NCBI RefSeq assembly: GCF_002198115.1
Contig: NZ_NGNR01000001.1
Coordinates: 686,369-750,368, forward strand
Reading direction: 5' to 3'
From: Robiginitalea sediminis
Lineage (GTDB): Bacteria > Bacteroidota > Bacteroidia > Flavobacteriales > Flavobacteriaceae
DNA: 64,000 nt
The notes beneath the pieces are model-generated. The model did no database searches, had not been told where the DNA came from, and saw only the letters and a program-made list of their open reading frames with translations. Positions 18,085 to 27,352 of this stretch are shown piece by piece. Position 1 is the stretch's first letter. The number at the start of each line of letters is the position of its first letter. Both the position numbers and the translations under genes were made by a program.

Positions 18085-19016
18085 GATATATATGGTTCCT
18101 TTTTCCAGCCCTTGCCATAGGGCAATCCGATCTTGATACCACTCGGTACTTTAAAACCTATCCCGAAGCCCTTACCCTCAGGACCTCGGCTACCTTAACC
18201 GGTAACAGCTTTGTATTCAGGGATCTGGGAAATGATATACGCTATACCCTTAACCCGATCCGGAGTACCCACTTCCAGACTTCCCTGCAGTTCCGGGCAC
18301 TGGAATTGGGCTTTGGTTTTTCGCCCGGGTGGCTTAACCCGGACCGGGAGCTGGAAGGCAGCCGCCTTTTCAATATGGATTTCCGGATTTATGCCGGGAA
18401 ATGGATGCAGACCTTTACCTACCTGGACCAGGAGGGGTTCCGCGCAGACCTGGACGGGACAACCTTTTACTTTCCCTCTTTCGGGACCCGGAAGGTGGGT
18501 GGGAGTACCTCCTATGTGGTGAACCCCAAATTCTCCTTCCGTTCCCTTTTTGGGCAGAACGAGTGGCAACTGCAGAGCGCCGGGAGTTTTGTGCCCCGGC
18601 TGCTGGCCTACTATACCCGCTACCGGGCCAACCTCGGGGAGGGGGAGGATACCCTGCATACTTTCGATATTGGCATTGGCCCGGGGTATCACTACAACTG
18701 GGTCCTCCACGAGCGGTGGATGCTCTCCGCGGGGAACACCACGGGCCTGGGCATCAGTTTCCTGGATTCCGGCCCGGAAACCACCAGCTACTGGCTATGG
18801 GAAACCCAGTTCCGGGCAACCCTGGCCTATAACACCGATACGTTTTTTGCCGGGGTGGGCGGGCAATATACCTTTTACGAACACGCCGCCGGCCGCGACC
18901 TGAGGTTAGACGACCGGATCTATTACCTCCAGTTTTTTGTGGGCTACCGCTTTCGGGCACCCGATAGCTGGAACGCTGCGGCAGCGCGAATAAATCGTAC
19001 ATTTGGGTGGGATTGA
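18069..19016 (+). CDS. DUF4421-like outer-membrane beta-barrel protein
   Basis: 315 aa. A signal peptide (about 1-19, ending in AIGQ) is followed by alternating-polarity strands with many aromatic residues (for example FQTSLQFRALELGFGFSPGW and LYYLQFFVGYRFRAP-like C-terminal strands), as in outer-membrane barrels. Resemblance to DUF4421 is by pattern, not by search. It starts inside the end of hemF, so it is part of the heme operon. A role in passing heme precursors or iron across the outer membrane is a guess from position only. Confidence 0.72.
   Translation: MGRWVRYIWFLFPALAIGQSDLDTTRYFKTYPEALTLRTSATLTGNSFVFRDLGNDIRYTLNPIRSTHFQTSLQFRALELGFGFSPGWLNPDRELEGSRLFNMDFRIYAGKWMQTFTYLDQEGFRADLDGTTFYFPSFGTRKVGGSTSYVVNPKFSFRSLFGQNEWQLQSAGSFVPRLLAYYTRYRANLGEGEDTLHTFDIGIGPGYHYNWVLHERWMLSAGNTTGLGISFLDSGPETTSYWLWETQFRATLAYNTDTFFAGVGGQYTFYEHAAGRDLRLDDRIYYLQFFVGYRFRAPDSWNAAAARINRTFGWD
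18998..19005 (+). promoter_or_regulatory. Internal -7 element (TACATTTG) before phzF-hemB
   Basis: A perfect TAnnTTTG overlapping the end of the DUF4421 gene, 17 bases before the PhzF-family ATG. It would let phzF and hemB be transcribed apart from hemA-F. Confidence 0.5.
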
Positions 19017-19022
19017 CACCTT

Positions 19023-19820
19023 ATGAAGACACAAGAAATTTATCAGGTAGATGCATTTGCCTCCGAACTGTTCCGCGGCAACCCGGCAGCGGTGTGCATT
19101 CTGGAGCAATGGCTGCCGGTATCCCTGATGCAGGCCATCGCATCGGAAAACAACCTCTCTGAAACGGCGTTTGCCGTGCCCGAAGGGGAGTCCACCTACG
19201 CCATCCGCTGGTTTACTCCCGAAAATGAAGTGGCCCTCTGCGGCCACGCGACCCTGGCCACCGCCCATGTGCTCTTCGAAACCCGGGAGCCCCAGGCGCA
19301 GGAACTGCGTTTTCAGAGCCGGGAACGGGGAGCCCTCCGCGTTCGCCGCAAAGGGGAATGGCTGGAACTGGACTTTCCGGCCGAACGGCCCAGGGAAGCC
19401 AAAATGCCACAGGGCCTGGCTGCAGCTTTGGGCAAAATGCCCGACGCCTGTTACAAGGGGTTAACCGATTATATGCTGGTCTATCCCGACCAGGAAACCA
19501 TAGAAAGCCTGGACCCGGACCACTACAGCCTGGGAAAAATCGATTGCCGGGGTGTTATTGTAACGGCCCCCGGGGTGGAAGCCGACTTTGTCTCCCGATT
19601 TTTTGCTCCCCGCTGCGGGGTGCCCGAGGACCCGGTTACCGGATCGGCCCATACCCTGCTAATCCCGTATTGGTCCGAAGAACTGGGCAAGGAAACCCTG
19701 CTGGCCCGACAACTTTCCCGCAGGGGAGGGGAGCTGCAGTGCCAGGATCGCGGGCAGCGCGTGGGCATTGCAGGCCGTGCCATAACTTACATGAAAGGGG
19801 AGATCTACCTCCCGGAATGA
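19023..19820 (+). CDS. PhzF family isomerase/epimerase-like protein
   Basis: 265 aa. The two-domain PhzF fold is indicated by YQVDAFASELFRGNPAAVC at the start, NNLSETAFAV with the catalytic-type Glu (about residue 45), EVALCGHATLATAHVL, and RCGVPEDPVTGSAHTLLIPYW in the second half. Family members include PhzF itself and diaminopimelate epimerase relatives; most are of unknown substrate. It sits between the DUF4421 gene and hemB, 12 bases before hemB. A direct part in heme synthesis is not known for this family. Confidence 0.9.
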   Translation: MKTQEIYQVDAFASELFRGNPAAVCILEQWLPVSLMQAIASENNLSETAFAVPEGESTYAIRWFTPENEVALCGHATLATAHVLFETREPQAQELRFQSRERGALRVRRKGEWLELDFPAERPREAKMPQGLAAALGKMPDACYKGLTDYMLVYPDQETIESLDPDHYSLGKIDCRGVIVTAPGVEADFVSRFFAPRCGVPEDPVTGSAHTLLIPYWSEELGKETLLARQLSRRGGELQCQDRGQRVGIAGRAITYMKGEIYLPE

Positions 19821-19832
19821 CAACTACCCGAT

Positions 19833-20822
19833 ATGGATTTGCTTAGAAGGAACCGAAGACTCAGAACCCACCCCTCCATCCGGGCCATGGTGCGCGAAAC
19901 CACCCTGACCCCGGACGACTTCATCGTGCCGCTCTTTGTGGCCGAAGGCAAACGGTTGCGTGATGAAATCCCCTCCATGCCGGGGTACTACCGCCTGAGC
20001 CTGGACACCCTGGCCGCGGAGGTTAAATCACTCTGGGGCATGGGCCTGAAGTCTGTCCTGCTCTTTGTAAAAGTGGCCGACAGCCTTAAGGACAACGCCG
20101 GAGCGGAAGCCCTGAACCCGGACGGGCTCATGCAGCGGGCCGTCCGTACCGTAAAGGAGGCCTGCCCGGGGATGTGGGTCATGACCGATGTGGCCCTGGA
20201 CCCGTTCTCGGCTTATGGCCATGATGGGATAGTAGCCCATGGGAAAATCCTAAACGATGCCACGGCTGAGGTCCTGGCAGAGATGTCTGTTTCCCACGCC
20301 CAGGCGGGTGCCGATATGGTTGCGCCAAGCGACATGATGGACGGTCGCATTCAGGTCATCCGCCAGGGGCTCGATGCCGCCGGGTATACGGATACCGGGA
20401 TCATGAGCTACAGTGCCAAATACGCCAGCGCCTTTTACGGGCCGTTCAGGGATGCACTGGATTCGGCCCCGGTTGCCGCAGAGCAGGTGCCTGCAGACAA
20501 GAAGACCTACCAGATGGACCCGGCCAACCGCATCGAAGCCCTGCGGGAAACCGAAATGGACATTGCCGAGGGGGCCGATATCGTTATGGTTAAGCCCGGG
20601 CTCTGCTACCTTGATATTGTCCGGGAGGTCCGGGATGCCTTCGATGTGCCCGTAGCGGTATACCAGGTATCCGGGGAATATGCCATGCTTAAGGCCGCCG
20701 CCGAAAAAGGCTGGCTGGACCACGATGCGGTCATGATGGAACAACTGCTCTCCATTAAGCGGGCCGGGGCGGACTTAATCGCCAGTTACTTCGCCCGGGA
20801 CGCCGTTTCCCTATTGGGCTAA
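19833..20822 (+). CDS. hemB: Porphobilinogen synthase (delta-aminolevulinate dehydratase)
   Basis: 329 aa. It condenses two 5-aminolevulinates to porphobilinogen. Schiff-base lysines are seen in IMSYSAKYAS (about residue 198) and MVKPGLCYLDI (about 252). The metal region reads DVALDPFSAYGHDGIV, without the three Cys of zinc-dependent enzymes; this resembles the Mg2+-type (Pseudomonas-like) sequence, so a zinc-independent enzyme is inferred. Last hem gene of the cluster, although it acts before hemC. Confidence 0.96.
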   Translation: MDLLRRNRRLRTHPSIRAMVRETTLTPDDFIVPLFVAEGKRLRDEIPSMPGYYRLSLDTLAAEVKSLWGMGLKSVLLFVKVADSLKDNAGAEALNPDGLMQRAVRTVKEACPGMWVMTDVALDPFSAYGHDGIVAHGKILNDATAEVLAEMSVSHAQAGADMVAPSDMMDGRIQVIRQGLDAAGYTDTGIMSYSAKYASAFYGPFRDALDSAPVAAEQVPADKKTYQMDPANRIEALRETEMDIAEGADIVMVKPGLCYLDIVREVRDAFDVPVAVYQVSGEYAMLKAAAEKGWLDHDAVMMEQLLSIKRAGADLIASYFARDAVSLLG

Positions 20823-20833
20823 CCCATTGGCAG

Positions 20834-22210
20834 ATGCTTCCAAAGGTTTCTTGCAAATTGATTTATAGGTTCTTAACAGGGTCGACTTCTCGTTTAGCTT
20901 TATTTGTACTACTTGGTATAAATGTAGTTGCATCCCAACAGGATCCGGGAATCCGGGAGGCTACGGAACCTTCCGGAGCCCTGGAATGGACCTCTTTTCG
21001 GGAGATGCAGCTCGATTCTGCAGCCCTCTACCGGCAGGTGGATTCCCTCATGCAACTCGGCATACGGGAAGAGGCGTTTCCCGGGGCCCAGCTCCTGGTC
21101 GCCTACCAGGGCAGGAAGGTCTTCCACCGGGCCTACGGATTCCACACATACGATAGCCTGGAGGCCGTGGCCCCCACCGATATGTACGACCTGGCATCGG
21201 TCACCAAGATTGCAGCTGCCCTGCCGGCCGTTATGAAACTGGCAGAGGCGGGGTTGGTAGACCTGGATGCCCCCATGGCGGACTACTGGAAGCCCTGGAG
21301 GCGCAGACGGGATAAACGGGAGCTCACCCTCAGGGAAATCCTGGCCCACCAGGCCGGGCTGCAACCCTATATTGTTTACCTGACCGATGTCCTCCGTAAG
21401 GGCGATCTCAAAAAGCGGTTTGTCCGAGAAACGCCCCATAGGCGGTATTCTCTAAGAGCGTATGACAACCTGTACGTCCGGGACAGGTTTGTCCGTAAAA
21501 TCTACCGGAAAGCCAACAGGTCTGAGGTGTCCGAAGAAAAAACCTATCGGTATTCCGGATTGACTTTTCTGCTGTTTCCACAAGTAGTGGAGGACCTTAC
21601 AGGCACGGCTTTTGCGCCTTTCCTGCGCAAAGAGGTATACGACCCCATGGGGCTGGAAGACCTGGTTTTCCTGCCGCGACTGAACCGCCCGGGGGCGCGG
21701 ATCGTCCCCACGGAGGTAGATACCCTGTACCGCAAAACCCTTACCCAGGGTTGGGTGCACGATGAGAACGCCTCCCTGATGGGGGGTATTTCCGGAAATG
21801 CAGGGCTTTTCGGAACCGCGGACAACCTGGCGGTGCTCATGCAGTGTTATGCGGATTATGGCCGGTATAAGGGCAGGCAGGTCCTGGATTCGGCGGTAGT
21901 GGCAGAGTTTATAAGGGTTCAGTTTCCGGAAAACGAGAACCGCAGGGGCCTTGGCTTCGACAAACCGCTCCTGGACAACACCAGCCTAGGCCTGGAGGAA
22001 GCCTACCCGGCACCCGGGGCCAGCCCAAAGAGTTTCGGCCACAGCGGGTTTACGGGTACTTTTGTCTGGGCAGATCCCGAGTACCAATTGGTATTTATTT
22101 TTCTTTCCAACCGGGTCTATCCCAGCAGGGAACATCGTAAACTCTATGAAGAAAACCTGCGCAGCCGCCTGCATGAGCTTTTCTATCAGGCGCTTATTCC
22201 CAAACCCTGA
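20834..22210 (+). CDS. Exported serine hydrolase, beta-lactamase/PBP4-like family
   Basis: 458 aa with an N-terminal hydrophobic export signal (about 20-35). The class C beta-lactamase-like triad is visible: SVTK (YDLASVTKIAA, Ser near residue 120), a Tyr in the YRYSGLTFLLF segment (about 240), and FGHSGFTG near residue 400. It probably cleaves a beta-lactam-like, ester or peptidoglycan-related bond in the periplasm; substrate unknown. Only 11 bases follow hemB, so it may be cotranscribed. Confidence 0.85.
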   Translation: MLPKVSCKLIYRFLTGSTSRLALFVLLGINVVASQQDPGIREATEPSGALEWTSFREMQLDSAALYRQVDSLMQLGIREEAFPGAQLLVAYQGRKVFHRAYGFHTYDSLEAVAPTDMYDLASVTKIAAALPAVMKLAEAGLVDLDAPMADYWKPWRRRRDKRELTLREILAHQAGLQPYIVYLTDVLRKGDLKKRFVRETPHRRYSLRAYDNLYVRDRFVRKIYRKANRSEVSEEKTYRYSGLTFLLFPQVVEDLTGTAFAPFLRKEVYDPMGLEDLVFLPRLNRPGARIVPTEVDTLYRKTLTQGWVHDENASLMGGISGNAGLFGTADNLAVLMQCYADYGRYKGRQVLDSAVVAEFIRVQFPENENRRGLGFDKPLLDNTSLGLEEAYPAPGASPKSFGHSGFTGTFVWADPEYQLVFIFLSNRVYPSREHRKLYEENLRSRLHELFYQALIPKP

Positions 22211-22260
22211 TCGGTGTCGAATGGAATTTATTGTAACTTAGTCTTCAACAATCGACTTAC

Positions 22261-23361
22261 ATGGGCTTACTTCTCTTTTACGCCTTTATCTCCATTTTCT
22301 TCTCTTTCCTCTGCTCCATTCTGGAGGCTGTATTGCTTTCGGTAACCCCTTCGTTTATCAACGTCAATAAGAAAAATGGGAAACACTGGGCCGAAGCCCT
22401 GGAGAACCTCAAGAAGGATGTGGACAAACCCCTAATTGCCATCCTGACCCTCAATACCGTGGCACATACGGTAGGGGCCATCCTGGTGGGGGTACAGGCC
22501 AAAGCCGCCTATGCTGAGAGTTATGGCCAGGCCCAGCACGATATCTTCGGCCTTCCTTTTACCGAAGACCTGATGGTGGGGGTGGTATCCACGCTGATGA
22601 CCATCCTTATCCTGGTAGCATCGGAAATCATCCCGAAAACCCTGGGGGCCACCTACTGGAAGAAATTGGCCAACCCTTCTACGCGTATCCTAAACGGGAT
22701 GGTCTGGCTGTTGCGGGTTACCGGCCTTATGTGGATGTTGCAATTATTCACCCGCCTCATCGGAAAGGGGCACGCCCACAGCGTCCTCAGCCGGGAGGAG
22801 TTTACGGCCATGGCCGATGTGGCCCATGAAGAAGGGGTTTTCGAGGAATCTGAATCTAAGGTTATCAAGAACCTGCTGAAATTCTATGAGATCCGGGTTA
22901 AAGATATCATGACCCCCCGGGCCGTGATGAAAATCGCCCCGGAAGACCAGACCATCGCGGAGTTCTTCGAGGAAAACCCCAGACTTCGCTTTTCGCGTAT
23001 CCCCGTGTACCAGGACCAGGAAGACCAAATCACCGGCTTCGTCCTTAAGGATAATGTCCTGGAGGAAATGATCAATGACAACGGGGATTCCCCCCTGTCC
23101 GAAATCCGCCGGGACCTGCTGGTAACCCGCCGGGATACCCCCATCCCCCAACTTTTCGACACCCTCATCAGCAAACGAGAACACGTGGCCCTGGTGGTGG
23201 ACGAATACGGCTCGGTGAGCGGGCTGGTTACCATGGAGGATGTCATAGAAACCCTTCTGGGCCTGGAAATCATGGACGAGAGCGACAACGTTGCCGACCT
23301 GCAGGCGGTGGCCCGTAAGCGGTGGGAAGACCGCGCCAAGAGAACCGGGATAATCGAATAA
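22261..23361 (+). CDS. CNNM (DUF21) membrane protein with CBS pair
   Basis: 366 aa. Residues 1-185 hold three to four membrane segments of the CNNM/DUF21 domain (MGLLLFYAFISIFFSFLCSILEA at the start). Residues about 205-330 hold two CBS repeats (VKDIMTPRAVMKIAPEDQTIAEF and ALVVDEYGSVSGLVTMEDVIETLLG). The C-terminal CorC/HlyC domain of larger relatives is absent. Family members (CorB, MpfA) are linked with Mg2+ export or homeostasis. Confidence 0.9.
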   Translation: MGLLLFYAFISIFFSFLCSILEAVLLSVTPSFINVNKKNGKHWAEALENLKKDVDKPLIAILTLNTVAHTVGAILVGVQAKAAYAESYGQAQHDIFGLPFTEDLMVGVVSTLMTILILVASEIIPKTLGATYWKKLANPSTRILNGMVWLLRVTGLMWMLQLFTRLIGKGHAHSVLSREEFTAMADVAHEEGVFEESESKVIKNLLKFYEIRVKDIMTPRAVMKIAPEDQTIAEFFEENPRLRFSRIPVYQDQEDQITGFVLKDNVLEEMINDNGDSPLSEIRRDLLVTRRDTPIPQLFDTLISKREHVALVVDEYGSVSGLVTMEDVIETLLGLEIMDESDNVADLQAVARKRWEDRAKRTGIIE

Positions 23362-23362
23362 C

Positions 23363-23872
23363 ATGGAAGAGGCCCGCATCCGGACCCCCCTGGGAACCGC
23401 CACCCTCCGAGGGGATGAGAGCGGGGTATGTTCCATCTCGGTAAGCGATGGCCACCTGGAGCAGGAGGTGGTACCGGAGGTGCTTGCCCAGGCCTGCATC
23501 CAGTTGCAGGAGTATTTCAGGGGGGAACGCCAGCGCTTCGATTTCCCCATCCGGCCCGAAGGCACACCCTTCCAGCAGCGCGTCTGGCAGGAGCTGCGCA
23601 AGGTGCCCTATGGCCATACCCTCTCCTATCTGGAACTGACCAAAAAGCTGGGCGATGTAAAGGCGATTCGGGCGGTAGCGTCGGCCAATGGGCGGAACCC
23701 CCTTTGGATTGTTATCCCCTGCCACCGTATTATCGGGTCCGATGGGTCCATGACCGGATACGCCGGGGGCATACATCGGAAAAAATGGTTGTTGAACCAC
23801 GAGAGCCCCACGCCCCAGCAATCGTTGTTCGGTTCCGGAACCGACCAGGCGGTCGGGAAACATACCTTTTAG
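23363..23872 (+). CDS. ogt: Methylated-DNA-[protein]-cysteine S-methyltransferase
   Basis: 169 aa. It transfers alkyl groups from O6-alkylguanine to its own Cys. The active-site motif is seen as NPLWIVIPCHRIIGSDGSMTGYAGG (Cys about 119), with the helix-turn-helix FQQRVWQELRKVPYGHTLSY before it. There is no Ada regulatory domain. It begins 1 base after the CNNM stop, so the two are cotranscribed. Confidence 0.94.
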   Translation: MEEARIRTPLGTATLRGDESGVCSISVSDGHLEQEVVPEVLAQACIQLQEYFRGERQRFDFPIRPEGTPFQQRVWQELRKVPYGHTLSYLELTKKLGDVKAIRAVASANGRNPLWIVIPCHRIIGSDGSMTGYAGGIHRKKWLLNHESPTPQQSLFGSGTDQAVGKHTF

Positions 23873-23951
23873 CCCCTCTTTTTCTCAGAATTGCGCATTT
23901 TACCGGGAACAAGGGGCGCTTTTCCCATAGATAGCGCTCGTGGGTCTAGGG

Positions 23952-23999
23952 TCCGCCCCGGCGGAAACCGACCTGGTGGTCGGAATGGGGTTTTTAAGG
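23952..23999. terminator. Tandem hairpins after ogt, possible terminator
   Basis: TCCGCC/GGCGGA with a 2-base loop (23952-23965) is followed directly by CCGACC/GGTCGG with a 4-base loop (23968-23983) and then a G/T-rich run with five T. A similar CCGACC/GGTCGG hairpin occurs 127 bases earlier inside the ogt end (23841-23856). The rest of the 23873-24089 gap shows no gene. Confidence 0.35.
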
Positions 24000-24089
24000 A
24001 CCTTGCGGGTTTCAAACGCCGATTTGGCCTGAATTACTGCTGGGAAACTTCAGAATCTTTGTATTTTTTCGGGTCCAAACCCCCGGCAT

Positions 24090-24797
24090 ATGCTGCAGCG
24101 GATCCCACTTGAAAACATCTTGTTCCTGGACATCGAAACGGTGCCGGAGCAGGCGTCCTATTCGGAACTATCCGAGGAGGCCCGGGAGTTGTGGGAACAG
24201 AAAACCCGATTCCAGCGCAAGGAGGAATTCACCGGGGAGGAGTTCTACGAAAGGGCTGGCATCTGGGCCGAGTTCGGGAAGGTCATCTGCATATCGGCCG
24301 GCTACTTCCAGCCCGGGGAACGGCTGTTCCGCCTGCGCAGTTTTACAGGGACGGAGCCCGAACTGCTTTCGGAGTTCAGCAAACTATTGGGTGGGTACTT
24401 CGGACGCCGCAACCGGATGCTGTGCGCCCACAACGGCAAGGAATTCGACTTCCCCTACCTGGCCCGGCGGATGATCATCCATGGCATCCCCCTGCCGGAC
24501 AAGCTGAACCTCTTTGGCAAAAAGCCCTGGGAAGTACCCCACCTGGATACCATGGAGCTCTGGAAATTCGGGGACTTCAAACACTACACCTCCCTGCGGC
24601 TGCTGGCCCATATCCTGGGCATCCCCTCGCCCAAGGAGGACCTGGACGGCAGCAAAATCCGATCGGTATATTATGAGGAGGGGGATATGGAGCGCATTGT
24701 GAAGTACTGCGAACTCGACGTGGTTACCACGGCCCAGATATTCCTGAGGTTCCGTGGGGAGGAGCTCTTGGGCCAAGGACAGATCGTCCATGTCTAA
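24090..24797 (+). CDS. 3'-5' exonuclease, PolB-proofreading-like DEDD family
   Basis: 235 aa, a stand-alone RNase H-fold exonuclease. Exo motifs are seen: FLDIETVPE (Asp and Glu about 14-16), a middle CAHNGKEFDFPYLARRM (about 127), and VKYCELDVVTT (about 217). It lacks a polymerase domain and a signal peptide. Probably a DNA repair or maintenance nuclease; the true target is not known. It is separated from ogt by 217 bases of hairpin-rich sequence. Confidence 0.85.
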   Translation: MLQRIPLENILFLDIETVPEQASYSELSEEARELWEQKTRFQRKEEFTGEEFYERAGIWAEFGKVICISAGYFQPGERLFRLRSFTGTEPELLSEFSKLLGGYFGRRNRMLCAHNGKEFDFPYLARRMIIHGIPLPDKLNLFGKKPWEVPHLDTMELWKFGDFKHYTSLRLLAHILGIPSPKEDLDGSKIRSVYYEEGDMERIVKYCELDVVTTAQIFLRFRGEELLGQGQIVHV

Positions 24798-24878
24798 TAA
24801 TCTTTATCTTACATCTGAATACCGGGGCCAATCAAATATTCGTGTATAAACCCCTAGTAAAGGTTCTGCTTTTAGCCA

Positions 24879-25820
24879 ATGAAAATCGACATCTGCATAT
24901 CCGAGAATGTAAATCTCCAGTTCAAAGACAAGATGGGGGGTCAGGAACTGGAGAACGGGTTTGTAGTAGATCCTAATGTTGGCACGAATAACGCCAGGTG
25001 CATTTATGTCGAGTTCCCTGGCAATTTGGAACTCTATCATTTCGGGTCGACCCAATTCAGGGAACCCCTGGAGATGCACACCACCAACCCCCCGGATTCG
25101 AAGTGGTTGCTGATACACATTAACCTCTCCCGGTTTAGCCAGCAAAAGCGAATTGGCACAGACACCATTTATTTTCAACGAAATCTACCCATTGGTATAT
25201 TATTCTGTGGGCCGGGCCTGGAAATGAATACGGTAATTCCCCCGGGAATCGAAACCGAAGTACTATCCATTCGGTTTCAGAAGGACCTTATTAAAGCCTA
25301 TTTGCCCGGGCTGAGGGAATCCATAGATCTGAACCGGCATATCGCCTATGAGGATATAGACGAGGAGCTCAGTGCCCTATTGGTTCATATCGTGAACACC
25401 ATGGACAATAAGCTTTCCTGTCATGCACACCTGCTGAACTTCCTCAGCCACTTTTTCGAGAAGTTGTCGAAACATCAAAAACCGATTGGCATTGATAAAC
25501 TCCATCCGGAAGATCTCCAGCGTATTATGGAGATTTCTACAGTTTTAAGAGACCCCCTTGCCGGACCGATACCCTCTCTGGAAGAACTGTCTAAAGAGGC
25601 ACATATGGGAATTACAAAGTTCAAGGAATCCTTTAAAATGGTTTTTGGCCTGGCACCCCTTCAATACCGAAACCGGATTAGAATGGAGTATGCCCGGGAA
25701 GAACTCATGAATAAAAAGCAGACGGTGTCCGAATTGAGCTATACACTCGGCTATTCCCATCCTTCTAATTTCACCGCTGCATTTAAGCGGTTTTACGGGA
25801 AACTTCCGTCTTCCTTATGA
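24879..25820 (+). CDS. AraC family transcription regulator
   Basis: 313 aa. The C-terminal region (about 215-310) carries SLEELSKEAHMGITKFKESFKMVFGLAPLQY and a second helix-turn-helix ending in YTLGYSHPSNFTAAFKRFYG, the AraC signature. The N-terminal two thirds have no recognised domain. Base composition is somewhat less GC-rich than that of the heme operon. It probably controls the exported genes that follow, by position only. Confidence 0.88.
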   Translation: MKIDICISENVNLQFKDKMGGQELENGFVVDPNVGTNNARCIYVEFPGNLELYHFGSTQFREPLEMHTTNPPDSKWLLIHINLSRFSQQKRIGTDTIYFQRNLPIGILFCGPGLEMNTVIPPGIETEVLSIRFQKDLIKAYLPGLRESIDLNRHIAYEDIDEELSALLVHIVNTMDNKLSCHAHLLNFLSHFFEKLSKHQKPIGIDKLHPEDLQRIMEISTVLRDPLAGPIPSLEELSKEAHMGITKFKESFKMVFGLAPLQYRNRIRMEYAREELMNKKQTVSELSYTLGYSHPSNFTAAFKRFYGKLPSSL

Positions 25821-25910
25821 AATCCGGCTTTCTGCACTACGGATCCGGCTTTTTCCATTAAACCTCTGGCTATTCGCTTGTGCATCTTTGGATTATAAAA
25901 TTCAAAGATC

Positions 25911-26483
25911 ATGTATAAACCGCTCTTCATTTTATTGTGTTGTCTCTGTACCCATGCCCTGGCCGTTTCTCAGGATTCACTGGTCCCACAAACCGAGCGC
26001 AACAAGGAAATTGCCAGGAATTTTTATAAGGACCTATGGTTCAGGAACAATACCGGGAATTACCGCAAGTATGTTGCCGACACCTATACGGTCCACGATA
26101 TAGGCGACAGAAAGGGAGTCACTGAAAATGCCGTAGAACAAAAGAATATTGCCGATTTTTTCTGGGCCAATGGTACCCTCAAACCCGAGTTCGATTTTCA
26201 AATGGCGGAAGGGGATTTGGTGGCTACCCGATGGATTGCAGGCTATGAGCCCACGACCATCCTCGGCAGGCTTTTGATCGGAAAGAATCCGATCGCTATT
26301 ATCAATGTCTTGCGATTCGAGGATGGCAAAATTGTCGAGTTCTGGAACCACAGGCATGATATCGATTCAAACCAAACCCTGAAATTCGTTTTAAAGGGCC
26401 TGCTGATGGGTATCGCGATAGCCCTTGTCCCTGCCTTCTATGCTTTCAGGTTAAGAAGAAAACTCAAAAAAATGCAATCCTAG
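25911..26483 (+). CDS. Exported NTF2/SnoaL-like protein with C-terminal anchor
   Basis: 190 aa. Signal peptide at about 1-20, then a SnoaL/NTF2-like core (RNKEIARNFYKDLW ... YTVHDIGDRKGV ... GDLVATRWIAGYEP ... VLRFEDGKIVEFWNHRHDID), and one hydrophobic segment at about 161-180 followed by a basic tail. The fold binds small hydrophobic ligands in many enzymes and in non-enzymes. An inverted repeat ATCTTTG/CAAAGAT (25884-25909) overlaps a near-consensus -7 element just before the start and could be an operator. Confidence 0.7.
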   Translation: MYKPLFILLCCLCTHALAVSQDSLVPQTERNKEIARNFYKDLWFRNNTGNYRKYVADTYTVHDIGDRKGVTENAVEQKNIADFFWANGTLKPEFDFQMAEGDLVATRWIAGYEPTTILGRLLIGKNPIAIINVLRFEDGKIVEFWNHRHDIDSNQTLKFVLKGLLMGIAIALVPAFYAFRLRRKLKKMQS

Positions 26484-26509
26484 CAGGCGCTTTCTGTTTT
26501 TGTTCGGGA

Positions 26510-26545
26510 AACAGCGGTTCGTCTCTGAACCGCTGTTCTTTTTTT
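26510..26545 (+). terminator. Rho-independent terminator
   Basis: AACAGCGGTTC paired with GAACCGCTGTT (perfect 11 bp, 6-base loop) followed by a run of seven T. It ends the transcript of the NTF2-like gene. Confidence 0.85.
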
Positions 26546-26758
26546 ATGCGGGGGACTACTTTATCGGACAGAACGCGTTACACCAAACCCCCATTTAGGG
26601 CAGATAAAAAGGAAATTGGATCCGGCTATTCTGTAACAAACCCACCTGCTATCAGTCCTATGGTCGTACCCATCCGGGAAGATGTCTGGATTGGACATCG
26701 ATTGGACACCCCCCGGTATTACTTCCCGATAAAGACATCAACATCATCAGAAAATAGA

Positions 26759-27352
26759 ATGAAGAGACAACTCGTATTTGGTTTCGTGTTAGCCCTTATG
26801 GGCGCCTGTAACAGCCCTGGAAATTCGGATGTCGCCCTGCAACCCACTCTGGCCGATTATGAAGTAGGCGAAAAATGGGTTTGGAAATACAAGGGCGTCA
26901 CCACCTCCGGAGAAGTGCGCTCAGAAGGGGAAGATACCCGGAAAATAGTCAGCGCAGACGGCAAATTGGGGATGATCATAGGCACAGATACTATTCCTGT
27001 GGCCGATATCGTAAAGCCCGATGAGAGTGAAACCCCAAAGTATGACTGGCCACTTGAAGCGGGTAAAAAATGGAAGTATGAGGTGAATTGGACCAGTCAG
27101 GACGGCACAACAGGGACCCAAAGCCAGGATGCTGAAGTGGTATCCTTCAAAGAAGAGACGGTAGAGGCGGGAACCTTTATGGCGTACACCATTCAATACA
27201 AGGGGACCATCACAAATTCCAGAGGGTATAGTGCAGAGACGGATGAGGTTTGGTTATACGCCCCAGCCGTCAAGAGCTTCATAAAACTCACCCAGGTCCA
27301 GGATGATTTTCATTACGAGGAGGAATTGATCGAATATTCGAAACCGCAATAA
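26759..27352 (+). CDS. Lipoprotein of unknown function
   Basis: 197 aa. A lipoprotein signal with lipobox LMGAC (Cys about 17) fixes the start at ATG 26759; the longer frame from 26546 overlaps the terminator region. The mature part is beta-rich with many charged residues (VGEKWVWKYKGVTTSGEVRSEGE) and could be a small beta-sandwich or barrel. No family recognised. The 244-base gap after it shows no gene. Confidence 0.72.
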   Translation: MKRQLVFGFVLALMGACNSPGNSDVALQPTLADYEVGEKWVWKYKGVTTSGEVRSEGEDTRKIVSADGKLGMIIGTDTIPVADIVKPDESETPKYDWPLEAGKKWKYEVNWTSQDGTTGTQSQDAEVVSFKEETVEAGTFMAYTIQYKGTITNSRGYSAETDEVWLYAPAVKSFIKLTQVQDDFHYEEELIEYSKPQ

